Shown here one piece after another: positions 42,994 to 51,737 of a stretch of 64,000 bases of DNA. Each line of letters begins with the position of its first letter. Position 1 is the first letter of the stretch. Under the pieces are notes generated by a model. The model was not told the origin of the DNA. It was given only the letters and a program-made list of their open reading frames with translations, and made no database searches. Source of the DNA: Sphingomonas sp. CFBP 8760 (GTDB taxonomy: Bacteria > Pseudomonadota > Alphaproteobacteria > Sphingomonadales > Sphingomonadaceae); NCBI RefSeq assembly GCF_014841615.1, contig NZ_JACYUG010000013.1:43250-107249 (forward strand). The letters are read 5' to 3'. Both the position numbers and the translations under genes were made by a program.

Positions 42994-43920
42994 CCGGTGC
43001 AGGCGGATCAGCCGCTGCGCCTCCGCCAGCGTGGCGGGCAGCGTGGCGAAGCTGAGCCGGTCGGCGGCCACCGCCAGATCGGGATCGAGCGCGACGGGCA
43101 GGCGGTAGGTGTCGTGCAGCGGTGCATCCTCGTTCTGCGCGACCCAGCCGGCGACGGTATCCGCCATCCCGCCGGGCGCGCGACCATCGAGCCGGCAAGA
43201 GGTGGCGACGCGCACGTCGACCGGGTGGCGGACATGGCCACCGGCGGCGCGGATGCGGTCGAACAAGGCGCGATCCTCGGCCAGTGACGGGGTCGGCGCG
43301 CCGCCGATGCGGCGGTACAGACCATGGGTCAGCGCGATGCTGGCACCGCCTTCGTAATAATGGCGGGGCCACGGCTCCACCCCCGGATCGCGGACGGCGC
43401 GGAGATAATCGAGCGCGGTATAGTAGCGACCGAGCAGATCGAGCCGGCGATGCCCGGTCGCGCCGGTGGCGACGCGTTCCGCCCGGATCGTCACCGCGCG
43501 GCCCGCCACCGCATCGGCCTCCGTCAGGCAGGCGGCGTTGCGGACCAGCCAGTCGGGCGCGACCAGCGTGTCGGCATCGGTCGACAGCAGCAGGTCGTCG
43601 TCCGCGACCAGCAGGTCGGCAGCGACATCGAAGGCGAGGCGGCGCGCCCAGCCGGCATGGCGGTATCCCGGCAGCAGCGAGACCGCGCGCCACACCAGCG
43701 TCGCATGGCACAGGCGGGTGTCGCGCAGGATGGCGACGCTGCGGTCGCGGCACTGGTTGGCGAGCGCGACGATCGTAACCGGCCCGCGCGATCCCCATGC
43801 TGCCGCCGCCCGGTCGAGCGCGGCCAGGCAGGCGGGCAGGCGTTCTTCCTCGTCCCGGACCGGAATGGCGACCGCGACTCGGCGGGCGGGGACGTGTTCC
43901 GGTCGGGTGGCGGGGGGCAT
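42829..43920 (-). CDS. glycosyltransferase family 2 protein
   Basis: A 363-residue GT-A-fold transferase: start VAVAIPVRDEEERLPACLAAL, a variable DRSVAIL loop, the metal-binding DTDADTL-type motif (LLSTDADTLVAPDWL), then GGASIALTHGLYRRIGG and a TPSLAEDRALFDRIRAAG acceptor-side helix. ATG 43920; an in-frame TTG at 43941 is weaker. The last 55 residues are Pro/Val-rich and lie antisense on the methyltransferase gene; the true C-terminus may have been lost and replaced by read-through. Acts with the two neighbours in an unknown pathway. Confidence 0.85.
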   Translation of the reverse strand: MPPATRPEHVPARRVAVAIPVRDEEERLPACLAALDRAAAAWGSRGPVTIVALANQCRDRSVAILRDTRLCHATLVWRAVSLLPGYRHAGWARRLAFDVAADLLVADDDLLLSTDADTLVAPDWLVRNAACLTEADAVAGRAVTIRAERVATGATGHRRLDLLGRYYTALDYLRAVRDPGVEPWPRHYYEGGASIALTHGLYRRIGGAPTPSLAEDRALFDRIRAAGGHVRHPVDVRVATSCRLDGRAPGGMADTVAGWVAQNEDAPLHDTYRLPVALDPDLAVAADRLSFATLPATLAEAQRLIRLHRSDATPQVEPIPVVPVAPPLDHRVAEQVAEFGDGIVSGLGIIGIPRPVDQQQVPA

Positions 43921-44220
43921 GGCGGGAGCTAAACACTTCAATCCGCAGCGAACAAGAACGTGGATCAGTCGGCACGAACCGATCGGCGCGCGTTTTCCGT
44001 CAGGCGGGGAAACCGGATGTTAACCGGTCGCTCATCATAAACCGGCCGTTAACCACGCCCGCGTATCGATACGCCCATGCCCGATACGCCGGTTTCGGCG
44101 TTGAAATGCAGCATCGCGGCGCGATTTGCCCCGCATGGCGGGTGAATCGTGTGTGCGTTTACGTTCCCCTAACCCCGGCGGGTGCACATCGATCGACATG
44201 ATCGGTGGGAGACGCATGAC

Positions 44221-44715
44221 ATGGCGGTGACGGCCAAGCTCTATCGCGAGCAGGACGAACGGATCGCCGATCGTCAGACGGTGAACCTGGGCGCGACGCT
44301 GCGCCGTGACGACCAGCGTCCCGTCGACATCCAGGTCGACGACCTGTCAGCGACCGGTTTCCGGATGCTGTCCGACGAACCGATCGCGATCGACGCGACG
44401 GTGTCGGTCGGGATCGCCGGGCTGGGGCGGCATACCGCCCGCGTGGTGCGGCGCGACGGCCAGCATTATGGCTGCCGCTTCGTCGTGCCGCTGGCGATCG
44501 ACGCGGTCGACGTCACCACCCCGGCGCAGACGATCGTGCGCGCCGAATTCGGCACCGTCGCCGCGCCCGCCAGCACCTGGCGCGACGCGGGGCTGGAAGA
44601 ACCGCCGCTCGACGCGGTGGAACTGCGCATCCGCCAGTTCCGCGGGCCGATCATCGTCGCCGGGCTGCTGCTGCCGTGGCTGCTGGTCGGGGCGGCGCTG
44701 GCGGCGCTGGCCTAG
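44221..44715 (+). CDS. PilZ domain protein with a C-terminal membrane anchor
   Basis: A 164-residue c-di-GMP receptor candidate. PilZ block: R18 and R28/R29 in the N-terminal arm, DDLSATG (D41-x-S43-x-x-G46), and a GCRFVVPL strand. The Arg-x3-Arg arm is spaced irregularly, so ligand binding is likely but unproved. A final helix (PIIVAGLLLPWLLVGAALAALA) would tether it to the inner membrane. ATG 44221 with a GGGAG box; a longer GTG-initiated frame is weaker. About 3.2 kb upstream of the exosortase gene. Confidence 0.85.
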   Translation: MAVTAKLYREQDERIADRQTVNLGATLRRDDQRPVDIQVDDLSATGFRMLSDEPIAIDATVSVGIAGLGRHTARVVRRDGQHYGCRFVVPLAIDAVDVTTPAQTIVRAEFGTVAAPASTWRDAGLEEPPLDAVELRIRQFRGPIIVAGLLLPWLLVGAALAALA

Positions 44716-44728
44716 CCCGATGGGCGGC

Positions 44729-45442
44729 TCAGTAGAGCCATTTGTCCCACTGGCCGGTCACGCGCCAGCCGCCGGATACGCGTTCGACGGCATAGGTGGT
44801 GCCCCAGTGATCGGCGGTGACGGTGACGAAGCCGATCGCATCGTTGCGGGCGATCCGCGACAGAATGAAGGTGCGCTCGCACCCGCGCAGGCGGTTGAGC
44901 AGCCACCAGCGCACCGCCATTCCCGGCGGGGCGAGATCGTCGCCGACGACATGATCGGTCGACCGGTCCGCCAGCGACAGCGCACGGGCCGCGGCGTCGA
45001 GGCGCAACTGCGCCGCACGCGGCAGGGCGGGGGCCGGCGTCTCCGGCTCGCGGATACGCAACCGGTCGCGGCCGACCGCATCCTCGAACAACTGCTGCCC
45101 CTTCACGCGCGGCGCGGCGCCCAGCGGGGCCGGCGACCGCCACGGTCGCTCGTCGGGTTCGGTGGTCATCCGCATGGTGCGGAAGATCGCGAGCGCCGCG
45201 CCGCGCGGGCGGGCATCGACGCACAGGCCCGGTGCGGTCGGGGAGCGATCGGACTGGAGCAGCGCGAGCACCGCGCGGACGATCGCGGCATCCGGTGTCG
45301 TGGGGGCGGGGGCGCAACCGGCCAGCAGCCCCGCCGTGACGAGTACCGCCATGACGGGGGCGGCGGTGGTGCGGGGGCCCTCCGACGATGCGCCCTGCAA
45401 GCGCGCATGACGGATGGAAACGCTGGTGAGGAACCCTGACAT
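44729..45442 (-). CDS. uncharacterised lipoprotein
   Basis: A 237-residue lipoprotein with lipobox LLAGC. The mature part is charged and alpha/beta with an SRIARNDAIGFVTVTADHWGTTYAVERV segment (by position about 190-215) and ends in WDKWLY. ATG 45442 has an AAGGGG box but gives a long leader of about 43 residues; the alternative ATG 45352 lacks any basic n-region and any ribosome-binding site. The start shares a palindromic CATG with the divergent PEP-CTERM gene. Not recognised. Confidence 0.6.
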   Translation of the reverse strand: MSGFLTSVSIRHARLQGASSEGPRTTAAPVMAVLVTAGLLAGCAPAPTTPDAAIVRAVLALLQSDRSPTAPGLCVDARPRGAALAIFRTMRMTTEPDERPWRSPAPLGAAPRVKGQQLFEDAVGRDRLRIREPETPAPALPRAAQLRLDAAARALSLADRSTDHVVGDDLAPPGMAVRWWLLNRLRGCERTFILSRIARNDAIGFVTVTADHWGTTYAVERVSGGWRVTGQWDKWLY

Positions 45443-46073
45443 GACCCTATCCCCTTCGACGCTGGCCTTGCACGAACGTCGATTTCAGGCCGTGGTCGTG
45501 GGTGGTCTGGTCACCGTGTTCGCGATCGTCGCGCTGGCCCCGCATACCGAGCGCGCCCTGTTTGAGGAAGGGCGTCTGCCGTCCGCCTTCGCGGCGGTGG
45601 TGACCGATCCGGTCGCGCCGCTGCCGCGCCGGTTCGGAACCATGGAGCCGGCGGCGTTCGCGCGGGCGTTTCGCACCGGTCGCCCGGCCGGCGCGCGTCC
45701 GGCCACCCGCACCATGCTGCCCGGCCTGATCCCGGCGGCCGCCGGTCAGCCGCGTGCGTTCCTCGCCCTGGTCGATGGTGTCGCGCCGCTGCTCGTCGCC
45801 GATGGCGACGCGTTGGGGCCGCAGGGTAATCTGGACGGGTTCCGGCAGGCGTCGTTCATGTCGGGGGCGGGGTCGGAAATCGGGGCAGGATCGGGGGTCA
45901 TCGGCACCGGCGTGGACCCGCTCGATCCGGCGGGACTCAATCCGCTCGTCGAGGCGACCGATCCGGTGTCGCCGGTCCCCGAACCGGCATCGTGGATGAT
46001 GATCCTGTGCGGCATGGCGCTGATCGGCTTCTTCACGCGGCGTGCGCGGATCAGGGCCGGCGTGGTCGCCTGA
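45441..46073 (+). CDS. PEP-CTERM protein with N-terminal signal anchor
   Basis: A 210-residue exosortase substrate candidate: basic n-region and helix (HERRFQAVVVGGLVTVFAIVAL), a proline/alanine body, and the C-terminal signal VPEPASWMMILCGMALIGFF followed by TRRARIR. The PEP motif is intact and a Cys lies in the tail helix. ATG 45441 with a GAGG box is preferred to ATG 45414. It is one of two such proteins here and lies 1.9 kb from the exosortase gene. Confidence 0.87.
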   Translation: MTLSPSTLALHERRFQAVVVGGLVTVFAIVALAPHTERALFEEGRLPSAFAAVVTDPVAPLPRRFGTMEPAAFARAFRTGRPAGARPATRTMLPGLIPAAAGQPRAFLALVDGVAPLLVADGDALGPQGNLDGFRQASFMSGAGSEIGAGSGVIGTGVDPLDPAGLNPLVEATDPVSPVPEPASWMMILCGMALIGFFTRRARIRAGVVA

Positions 46074-46097
46074 GGCGGGGCGGCTGATCTTCCCGGA

Positions 46098-46604
46098 TCA
46101 GCGGAGGTGCAGGCGGTTGCCGCGCAGCGTGACCGATTCGAGTCGCGACAGCGCCGACTGGCCGAGCAGCGAATGGGGCAGGCCGCCATCGCCCACGATG
46201 GCGGCATCGGCATCGGCGATGGCGTGGTCGCCGATAATCAGTCGCTCGATCGTCGCCCAGCGCATCGCCGCGGTGCCGCCCGCGGTCCGCAAGGCGCGGC
46301 CCCCGGCGGTTGAGCCGGTCACCCCGGCGGCGGCGGCATCCGCCCTGGTCAGCACCACGACGTTGGCCCCGGTATCGACCACGAAGCGCACCGGCACGCC
46401 GTTCACCGCGGCGGTGACGTAGAATAATCCGTCCGCCGAACGCGTCAGCGTCAGCGGATCGATCGAGTCGTTTCCTGACGGCACCGGCACGGCGGGCGGC
46501 GGCGTCAGACGCGCGCCGCCGCCGGGCGGCGTGATGCCGGTGAAGCCGAGTGCCGCCACCGCCAGCGAAAAGGATTTGAGGGACAGCGACGGGGCCATGG
46601 GCAT
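46098..46604 (-). CDS. retropepsin-like aspartic protease
   Basis: A 168-residue exported protein with a hydrophobic start (SLAVAALGFTGI) and a single clan-AA aspartic protease domain: catalytic FVVDTGAN (D77-T78-G79), then a flap region and ALIGQSALSRLESV-like end (LLGQSALSRL). Bacterial homologues of this size are periplasmic and act as dimers. Converges on the PEP-CTERM gene across 25 bp. Whether it processes the PEP-CTERM protein is speculation. ATG 46604. Confidence 0.85.
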   Translation of the reverse strand: MPMAPSLSLKSFSLAVAALGFTGITPPGGGARLTPPPAVPVPSGNDSIDPLTLTRSADGLFYVTAAVNGVPVRFVVDTGANVVVLTRADAAAAGVTGSTAGGRALRTAGGTAAMRWATIERLIIGDHAIADADAAIVGDGGLPHSLLGQSALSRLESVTLRGNRLHLR

Positions 46605-46670
46605 CGTCGTGCACCCCCATCCCTGAACGCCAGCCTTCCGTTCATGGCTAATGGCCGGTTCAGCACGAAA

Positions 46671-47582
46671 TCAGGGCAAGGGGTCGGTATGACGGCTGTC
46701 ATGATCGTGCAGCCGGCGGCGCAGCCGCTCCCGCCGCAGATGCAGCCCTCCCGCCGCGATCAGGCAGATCAGCCCGACCAGCGCGAGCTGGATCGCCGCC
46801 ACGCGATAGGGCCATTGCAGCGCGGCGCGCGACGCGAACAGCACATAATAGGGCGTCGCCACGTCGTAGCCGGCGTATCGGAACAAATATTCCAGTTCGC
46901 CCGGCAATCCGCCGCGCCGCAGGATGCCCTCGCGCAGGCCATTGCCCTGCATCGTCGCGGCATTCTCGTCCGCGCCGATCTCCACGAAATAGCGGACGGG
47001 CTCGGCATGGTCGCCGGCGGGGGAGAGCATCGGCGCGAACCGGATCGTCCGGCGTGCGACCAGCAGATCCTGACTGAGGCCCGCGGTCCGGCCCCGCAGC
47101 AGGGCGCCGGACAATTCGGTCGGACCGGTGCGCGGGTCGACCGCGGCGGGCGATCCGACCACGACCCGCTGCACCGCGCCGGTATCGCCCGGCAGCGACA
47201 TCATCGCGATCAGCACGGCGAGGCAGATCACCGCACAGCCGGCGGCGACGCCCAATATGGTGCGGATGAACGCGCGGCCCGGCAACGGCGACGGCGCGAT
47301 GACGGCCCCTTCGCCACCGACCACCTCCCCGTCGCGGTCGCCGCCGCGCAACAGCCACAGCACCGGCGATGCGATGACGGTCGCGAGCAGAACATAGGTG
47401 AGCGAGGGATAGTAGCGGCCGAAGGTGTTGAACTGCCACTCCGCCGCCAGCGCCATCAGCCCGCGATAGGTCAGCGTCTGCCAGAGGAGGAACAGCGATA
47501 CCAGGATCGCCCAGCCGCCCAGCATCCGCACGATGCGGCGTCGCCGGACCCGTCGTTCCGGCCCGTCACCTGCGTCCGTCAT
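46671..47582 (-). CDS. uncharacterised membrane protein with a periplasmic domain
   Basis: A 303-residue protein with four hydrophobic helices: about 18-40 (MLGGWAILVSLFLLWQTLTY), 58-80, 108-130 and 265-285, and a periplasmic domain between the third and fourth (about 135-260) with VGSPAAVDPRTGPTELSGAL and RYFVEIGADENAATMQGNGL. Basic ends. ATG 47582. Divergent from the exosortase gene across 350 bp. No family recognised; its position suggests a surface or EPS link. Confidence 0.6.
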   Translation of the reverse strand: MTDAGDGPERRVRRRRIVRMLGGWAILVSLFLLWQTLTYRGLMALAAEWQFNTFGRYYPSLTYVLLATVIASPVLWLLRGGDRDGEVVGGEGAVIAPSPLPGRAFIRTILGVAAGCAVICLAVLIAMMSLPGDTGAVQRVVVGSPAAVDPRTGPTELSGALLRGRTAGLSQDLLVARRTIRFAPMLSPAGDHAEPVRYFVEIGADENAATMQGNGLREGILRRGGLPGELEYLFRYAGYDVATPYYVLFASRAALQWPYRVAAIQLALVGLICLIAAGGLHLRRERLRRRLHDHDSRHTDPLP

Positions 47583-47932
47583 CGCGGCGATCCTGTGGAA
47601 ACATCACGGTTTTTCATGTCGGAACCGCGATTCGTGCCGACCCCCTGCCCGGTCATGCTCCCCTTGCCCCCGTTATTTGCCGCCCTGTCCCTTTTAGGGA
47701 CGGTGCGCAGGTCTGTACATCTGGGGTTCAATGGCACCGGAGGGGGCGGCCGGTTGCCAAGGCCGTGCCGTCCTTCTACAGCGAGCGGTGTTGGAAGAGG
47801 TGATCGTCAGCCATGACCGGCAGTACCGGCGGGTCGGGCCATCATTCGATCGGCGGCCCGCAAGGTCCGGTCGGTCGATCCCGCGCTTTCTGGGCTTGCC
47901 CTTAACTTTTGGCGGTTAGACTTGCCGGTATC
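47583..47932. other. 350-bp divergent promoter region ahead of the exosortase gene
   Basis: No ORF. It contains the dyad GTCCCT-TTT-AGGGAC at 47687-47701 and, just before the exosortase start, an A+T-rich CTTAACTTTTGGCG stretch. This is the best place for the regulated promoter of the EPS locus. Confidence 0.5.
47687..47701. promoter_or_regulatory. 15-bp dyad operator candidate
   Basis: GTCCCTTTTAGGGAC: 6-bp perfect arms around TTT, about 232 bp before the exosortase start and 105 bp before the divergent membrane-protein gene. No T-run follows, so a DNA-binding site is more likely than a terminator. Confidence 0.5.
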
Positions 47933-48931
47933 ATGGACCTGAGCGTTTCTCCCGACACCGCGTCACCCGAACCGGGCTGGACCGGTGCCGTGCCGTCTGC
48001 CCCGATACCGGGCAACGGCCAGCCGGCGGCACCCCCGCCCCCGCGCCCCACCCGGCGCGAGGAGTGGCGCGATACCGCGCTGACGCTGTGGACGGCATTC
48101 CGCCGCCATCCGATCTATTGGCTGGGGCTGGCGCTGCTCGCCGGGCCGACCCTGCTCGATCTGGCGGCGCGGGGCTGGGGCACCGATCAGGCGGCCCATG
48201 CCCCGATCGTGTTCGCCACCGCGATCTGGATCTTCGCCCTGAGCGCCAGGCAGGCGGCGGCGGTCGCCTCGCCACCCGCCGCGTGGAAGGCGGCGCTGTT
48301 CCTCGTGCCCTGCCTGATGCTCTATGCCGCGGCGCGGATCACCGGCCTGCTCGAAGTGCGGGGGCTGGCGGCGTATCTGTCGTTCATCGCGATCCTCTAT
48401 GCGGTCGGCGGGCGGCGGCCGCTGGCGGTGCTGTGGTTCCCGATCCTGTATTCGCTGTTCCTGATCCCGATCCCGCAGACCGTGGTCGATATCGGCACGC
48501 AGCCGGTGAAGCTGGTCATCTCGCAAAGCGTGGTGGGGCTGCTCGCCCGGCTGGGGTATCCGGTCGCGACGTCGGGCGTCAGCATCTATATCGGCCAGTT
48601 CGAGCTGCTGATCGCCGCCGCCTGCGCCGGGCTGAACTCGCTCATCAGCCTGACGGCGATCGGCAGTTTCTATGTCTATCTGCGGCACAATGCGAGCTGG
48701 CGGTACACGCTGCTGCTGATCGCGATGATCTTTCCGATCGCGGTGTTCGCCAATTTCCTGCGCGTGCTGATCCTGGTCCTGCTGACCTATTATGCTGGCG
48801 AGGCGGTGGCACAGGGCTTCCTGCACGAGGCGGCGGGGCTGTTCATGTTCGTGGTGTCGGTGCTGACGATCTTCCTGATCGACAAGATCTTCACCGCGAT
48901 CGGCCATCGGACGGGGTTGATGAAGCCATGA
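47933..48931 (+). CDS. xrtV: exosortase (XrtV-type, EpsH family)
   Basis: A 332-residue membrane transpeptidase with about eight helices. The three catalytic residues are in place: C231 in AAACAGLNSL, R277 in ANFLRV and H298 in FLHEAAG. It cuts PEP-CTERM proteins and passes them to an acceptor. The proline-rich cytosolic start (about 1-45) is unusual in length. The subtype call rests on the sphingomonad setting, the EpsI partner and the small accessory gene; subtypes cannot be separated with certainty by eye. ATG 47933; stop overlaps the epsI ATG (ATGA). Confidence 0.9.
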   Translation: MDLSVSPDTASPEPGWTGAVPSAPIPGNGQPAAPPPPRPTRREEWRDTALTLWTAFRRHPIYWLGLALLAGPTLLDLAARGWGTDQAAHAPIVFATAIWIFALSARQAAAVASPPAAWKAALFLVPCLMLYAAARITGLLEVRGLAAYLSFIAILYAVGGRRPLAVLWFPILYSLFLIPIPQTVVDIGTQPVKLVISQSVVGLLARLGYPVATSGVSIYIGQFELLIAAACAGLNSLISLTAIGSFYVYLRHNASWRYTLLLIAMIFPIAVFANFLRVLILVLLTYYAGEAVAQGFLHEAAGLFMFVVSVLTIFLIDKIFTAIGHRTGLMKP

Positions 48932-49686
48932 GCGCGGGCGATGTCATCATGGGTCAGGACCTGACCGGCGATCGCGACGGCCGGCATGACGGCGGGACGG
49001 CCGGTACCGGGCCCGACCTGCTGTCGCGCCGCAAGCTCATCATCGGACTGGCGGTGGGCGGTACCGTGGCGCTGTCCGAACTCTACGTTCCCCGGCGCAG
49101 CGTCGCGCGGATCGGCGAGGAGGCGTTCGGCAAGCTGATCCCCGAGCAACTGGGATCGTGGCGCTATGCCACCCAGTCGGGGCTGGTGCTGCCGCCCGAG
49201 GACCAGCTGTCGCGCACCCTGTACGAACAGCTGCTGACGCGCGTCTATACCGATGGCGGCGCCGATCCGGTGATGCTGGTGATGGCCTATAGCAGCGTGC
49301 AGGAGGGCCGGTTGCAGGTCCACCGGCCGGAGGTGTGCTATCCGGCCGCCGGTTTCTCGATCATCGAGAACAGCGCGGCGACGGTGCCGATCAACGACCG
49401 TTTCTCGATCCCCGTCCGCTTCCTGGCGGCGGATCGCGGCGCGCGGCGGGAATATGTGATGTACTGGACCCGGATCGGCGATTCGATGCCGGTCCGGTGG
49501 TTCGACCAGCGGTTGATGATGGCGAAGGCCAATCTGCAGGGCTTCATCCCGGACGGCCTGCTTGCCCGCGTGTCGGTGATCTCGGACGATCGCGGCGAGG
49601 CGATGGCGACGCTGACCCGGTTCGTGCAGACGCTGGTCGCCGATTCGGGCCGGGCGGGGCGGGCGATGCTGATCGGGCCCCATTGA
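48928..49686 (+). CDS. epsI: exosortase-associated EpsI-family protein
   Basis: A 252-residue protein of the EpsI family (DUF3485). N-terminal helix (KLIIGLAVGGTVALSELYV), then the periplasmic domain with the family Cys motif HRPEVCYPAAGFSI and the IPVRFL and YVMYWTRIGD strands. EpsI is the standard partner of exosortases in EPS clusters, sometimes fused to them, and is thought to work at the acceptor side. ATG 48928 overlaps the exosortase stop. Confidence 0.92.
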   Translation: MSAGDVIMGQDLTGDRDGRHDGGTAGTGPDLLSRRKLIIGLAVGGTVALSELYVPRRSVARIGEEAFGKLIPEQLGSWRYATQSGLVLPPEDQLSRTLYEQLLTRVYTDGGADPVMLVMAYSSVQEGRLQVHRPEVCYPAAGFSIIENSAATVPINDRFSIPVRFLAADRGARREYVMYWTRIGDSMPVRWFDQRLMMAKANLQGFIPDGLLARVSVISDDRGEAMATLTRFVQTLVADSGRAGRAMLIGPH

Positions 49687-49733
49687 TCCCCGGCCGGTGC
49701 GGGTCCGCGACGGACAGGGGGACGCCGCCGCGA

Positions 49734-49976
49734 TCAGGTGCGCGCGAACGGTTTCAGGAAATACCAGGTATAGGCGAGGATTCCCACGAAGACGAGAATC
49801 GCGAAGGCGTGATATCCCTCATTACCCAGATAGTTGGTCACCGCGCAGCCACCGGCCGGAACGATATAGTGAAGCATCGAATCCTGCTTTTCTTCCGGTC
49901 CGACCGAACGCTGCAGCAGCAGGACCACCAATCCGGCGAAGAAGGCGACCGTGATCCAATCGTAGATAGTCTGCAT
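49734..49976 (-). CDS. small exosortase-system accessory membrane protein
   Basis: An 80-residue two-helix protein: YDWITVAFFAGLVVLLLQRS, a short loop with GGCAVTNYLGNEGY, and HAFAILVFVGILAYTWYFL. It matches my memory of the small accessory protein that travels with sphingomonad XrtV systems; the name is from family knowledge, not a search. ATG 49976 with an AAGGAA box. Encoded opposite to the cluster in the gap between epsI and the EpsD-like gene. Confidence 0.7.
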   Translation of the reverse strand: MQTIYDWITVAFFAGLVVLLLQRSVGPEEKQDSMLHYIVPAGGCAVTNYLGNEGYHAFAILVFVGILAYTWYFLKPFART

Positions 49977-50086
49977 CACGTGGTTCCTTCCAAAGATCCG
50001 CCCCTGGCGGTACGTACGGGAGCCCTGCCATCCGGTGGGCCTGCCCGATCCGGTTAGTGGACGTTGGTTAGGAGTGAAAGACAGTT

Positions 50087-50932
50087 ATGCGATCCAAAGC
50101 GTTAACGATCGTGATCATGGCATCGGCGATCGCGGTGACGGGGTGCAAGCGCTCCGCCACCGGGCAGGTCGTCGCCGTGGTGAACGGCGAGGAGGTATCG
50201 CTGTCCGAACTGAACGGCGAGCTGAAGAACGCGCCGGCGGGCGCTGACAAGGACGCGATCCGCACCGCGGCCCTGCAGAGCCTGGTCAACCGCAAGCTGC
50301 TGGTCCAGCAGGCGCGCGAACGCGGGATCGACAAGGACCCCGAATATCTCCAGCAGCAGCGCCGGGTGAACGACGAGCTGATGATCAACATGCTCGGCCA
50401 GCAGGTGACCAAGAACGTCCCGGTGCCGAGTGCGAGCGACATCGACGGCTTCATCGCCCAGCATCCCGAGATGTTCGCGCAGCGGACCATCTATTCGCTC
50501 GACCAGGTGATCTTCCCGCTGCCGGCCGACCCGAGCCGATTGAAGGCGCTGGAGGCGGATCACACCCTGGACGCGGTCGTGACGCGGCTGAAGAGCATGT
50601 CGATCCCGACCCAGCGCCAGCCCGCCAAGCTCGACAGCGGCGGCACCCCGGCGCAGTTCCTGAAGACGGTCACCGACCTGCCGGCGGGCGAGCCCTTCGT
50701 CGTCGCGACGGGCGGGCGCGGTGTGGTGAGCGTCATCACCGGCAAGGAAACCCAGCCGATCGCGGGCGACCCGGCCCGCCGCATCGCCGCCGAGGCGATC
50801 CGCCGTGCCGCGGTGGGCGACATCGCGCAGAAGCAGCTGAAGCAGGCGCGCGACGGCGCCAAGATCGACTATCAGCCCGGCTTTGCGCCGAAGGCCGGTG
50901 CCACGCCCAAGGCGGCGGCCCCGACCACCTGA
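50087..50932 (+). CDS. EpsD-family peptidyl-prolyl isomerase lipoprotein
   Basis: A 281-residue lipoprotein (lipobox VTGC, Cys 20) of the SurA/EpsD type: SurA-like N-terminal helices (EEVSLSELNGELKNA, LQSLVNRKLLVQQARERG), then a parvulin-like part (YSLDQVIFPLP ... FVVATGGRGVVSVI) of reduced length. EpsD members accompany exosortase-linked EPS loci and help fold export proteins. GGAGTG box before ATG 50087. Ends 22 bp short of the converging WecG-type gene. Confidence 0.85.
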   Translation: MRSKALTIVIMASAIAVTGCKRSATGQVVAVVNGEEVSLSELNGELKNAPAGADKDAIRTAALQSLVNRKLLVQQARERGIDKDPEYLQQQRRVNDELMINMLGQQVTKNVPVPSASDIDGFIAQHPEMFAQRTIYSLDQVIFPLPADPSRLKALEADHTLDAVVTRLKSMSIPTQRQPAKLDSGGTPAQFLKTVTDLPAGEPFVVATGGRGVVSVITGKETQPIAGDPARRIAAEAIRRAAVGDIAQKQLKQARDGAKIDYQPGFAPKAGATPKAAAPTT

Positions 50933-50954
50933 TATCCGGTATCCCCGGCGCGGA

Positions 50955-51737
50955 TCACGCGCCGGGGGTGTCGCCCGGATGATGGTCGCGGACCAGGCGG
51001 AAGATGCGCGGTCCGGTGACGAGATAGCGTTTCCACAACCGGCGCGGATCGGCGAGCAGCCGGAACGCCCATTCGATATGCAGCCGCTGGAACAGCCGCG
51101 GCGCGCGTTTGCTTTCCCCGACGACGAACTCGATCGCCGCGCCGATGCACAGGCCGATACCGGTCGCGCCGCCGTCGCGCGCGATCAGATCGGCGAGCAG
51201 TTCCTGCTGGGGCGATCCGACCGCGAGGAAGGTGAAGCGGGGCCGCGCCTCCACCACGAACCGCACTGCCGCCGCCATCGCCTCGGGATTGCGGCGCATC
51301 CCCATCGGCGGGCGATGCTGGACGATATCGAGTCCCGGATAGAGACGGGTTAGTGCTGCCACGGTCGATTCGCGGCCGCCGATCACCGCGATCCGGTCGC
51401 CGGGGCGGCACAGCCGGTCGAGCACCAGCGGCGTCAGGTCGCTGCCCGGCGCGATCGGCAGATCGATCCCGCGCGGCCGTGCGAGGGCCGCCAGGATGCG
51501 GCTGTCGCAGGTGCACCATCGGGCGGCGCGATAGGCCGCCCAGATCGTCTCGCGATCGTCGGACGTGTCGTCGTGCAGGCGGACGACATGATCGACATTG
51601 GGGGTGACGAGATAGACGAACGGCGCATCGGCGGGCCGTGCGCCCAGTTGCGCCAGCACGTCGTCGATCGGCAGCAGATCGTAATCCAGGCCGAGGAACG
51701 CGCGCTTCGCCGGGGCGGTGCTGGTGGTCGACGTCAT
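50955..51737 (-). CDS. WecG/TagA/CpsF family glycosyltransferase
   Basis: A 260-residue GT26 enzyme. Signature blocks: YLVTPNVDHVVRL, TCDSRILAAL, GSDLTPLVL, the FTFLAVGSPQQELLADLI segment and GIGLCIGAAIEFVVGESKRAPRLFQRLHIEWAFRLLADPRRLWKRY (split, about residues 190-235). WecG/TagA transfer a ManNAc-type sugar to a lipid-linked first sugar, so this is likely a second-step enzyme. ATG 51737 overlaps the stop of the TPR gene by 1 base (TGATG) after an AAGGACAATTG leader; the two are one unit. Confidence 0.92.
   Translation of the reverse strand: MTSTTSTAPAKRAFLGLDYDLLPIDDVLAQLGARPADAPFVYLVTPNVDHVVRLHDDTSDDRETIWAAYRAARWCTCDSRILAALARPRGIDLPIAPGSDLTPLVLDRLCRPGDRIAVIGGRESTVAALTRLYPGLDIVQHRPPMGMRRNPEAMAAAVRFVVEARPRFTFLAVGSPQQELLADLIARDGGATGIGLCIGAAIEFVVGESKRAPRLFQRLHIEWAFRLLADPRRLWKRYLVTGPRIFRLVRDHHPGDTPGA

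Noticed and set aside
47731..47919. 62-codon plus-strand frame before the exosortase
   Set aside because: Arg/Gly-biased, no homology-like pattern, sits in the divergent promoter region.
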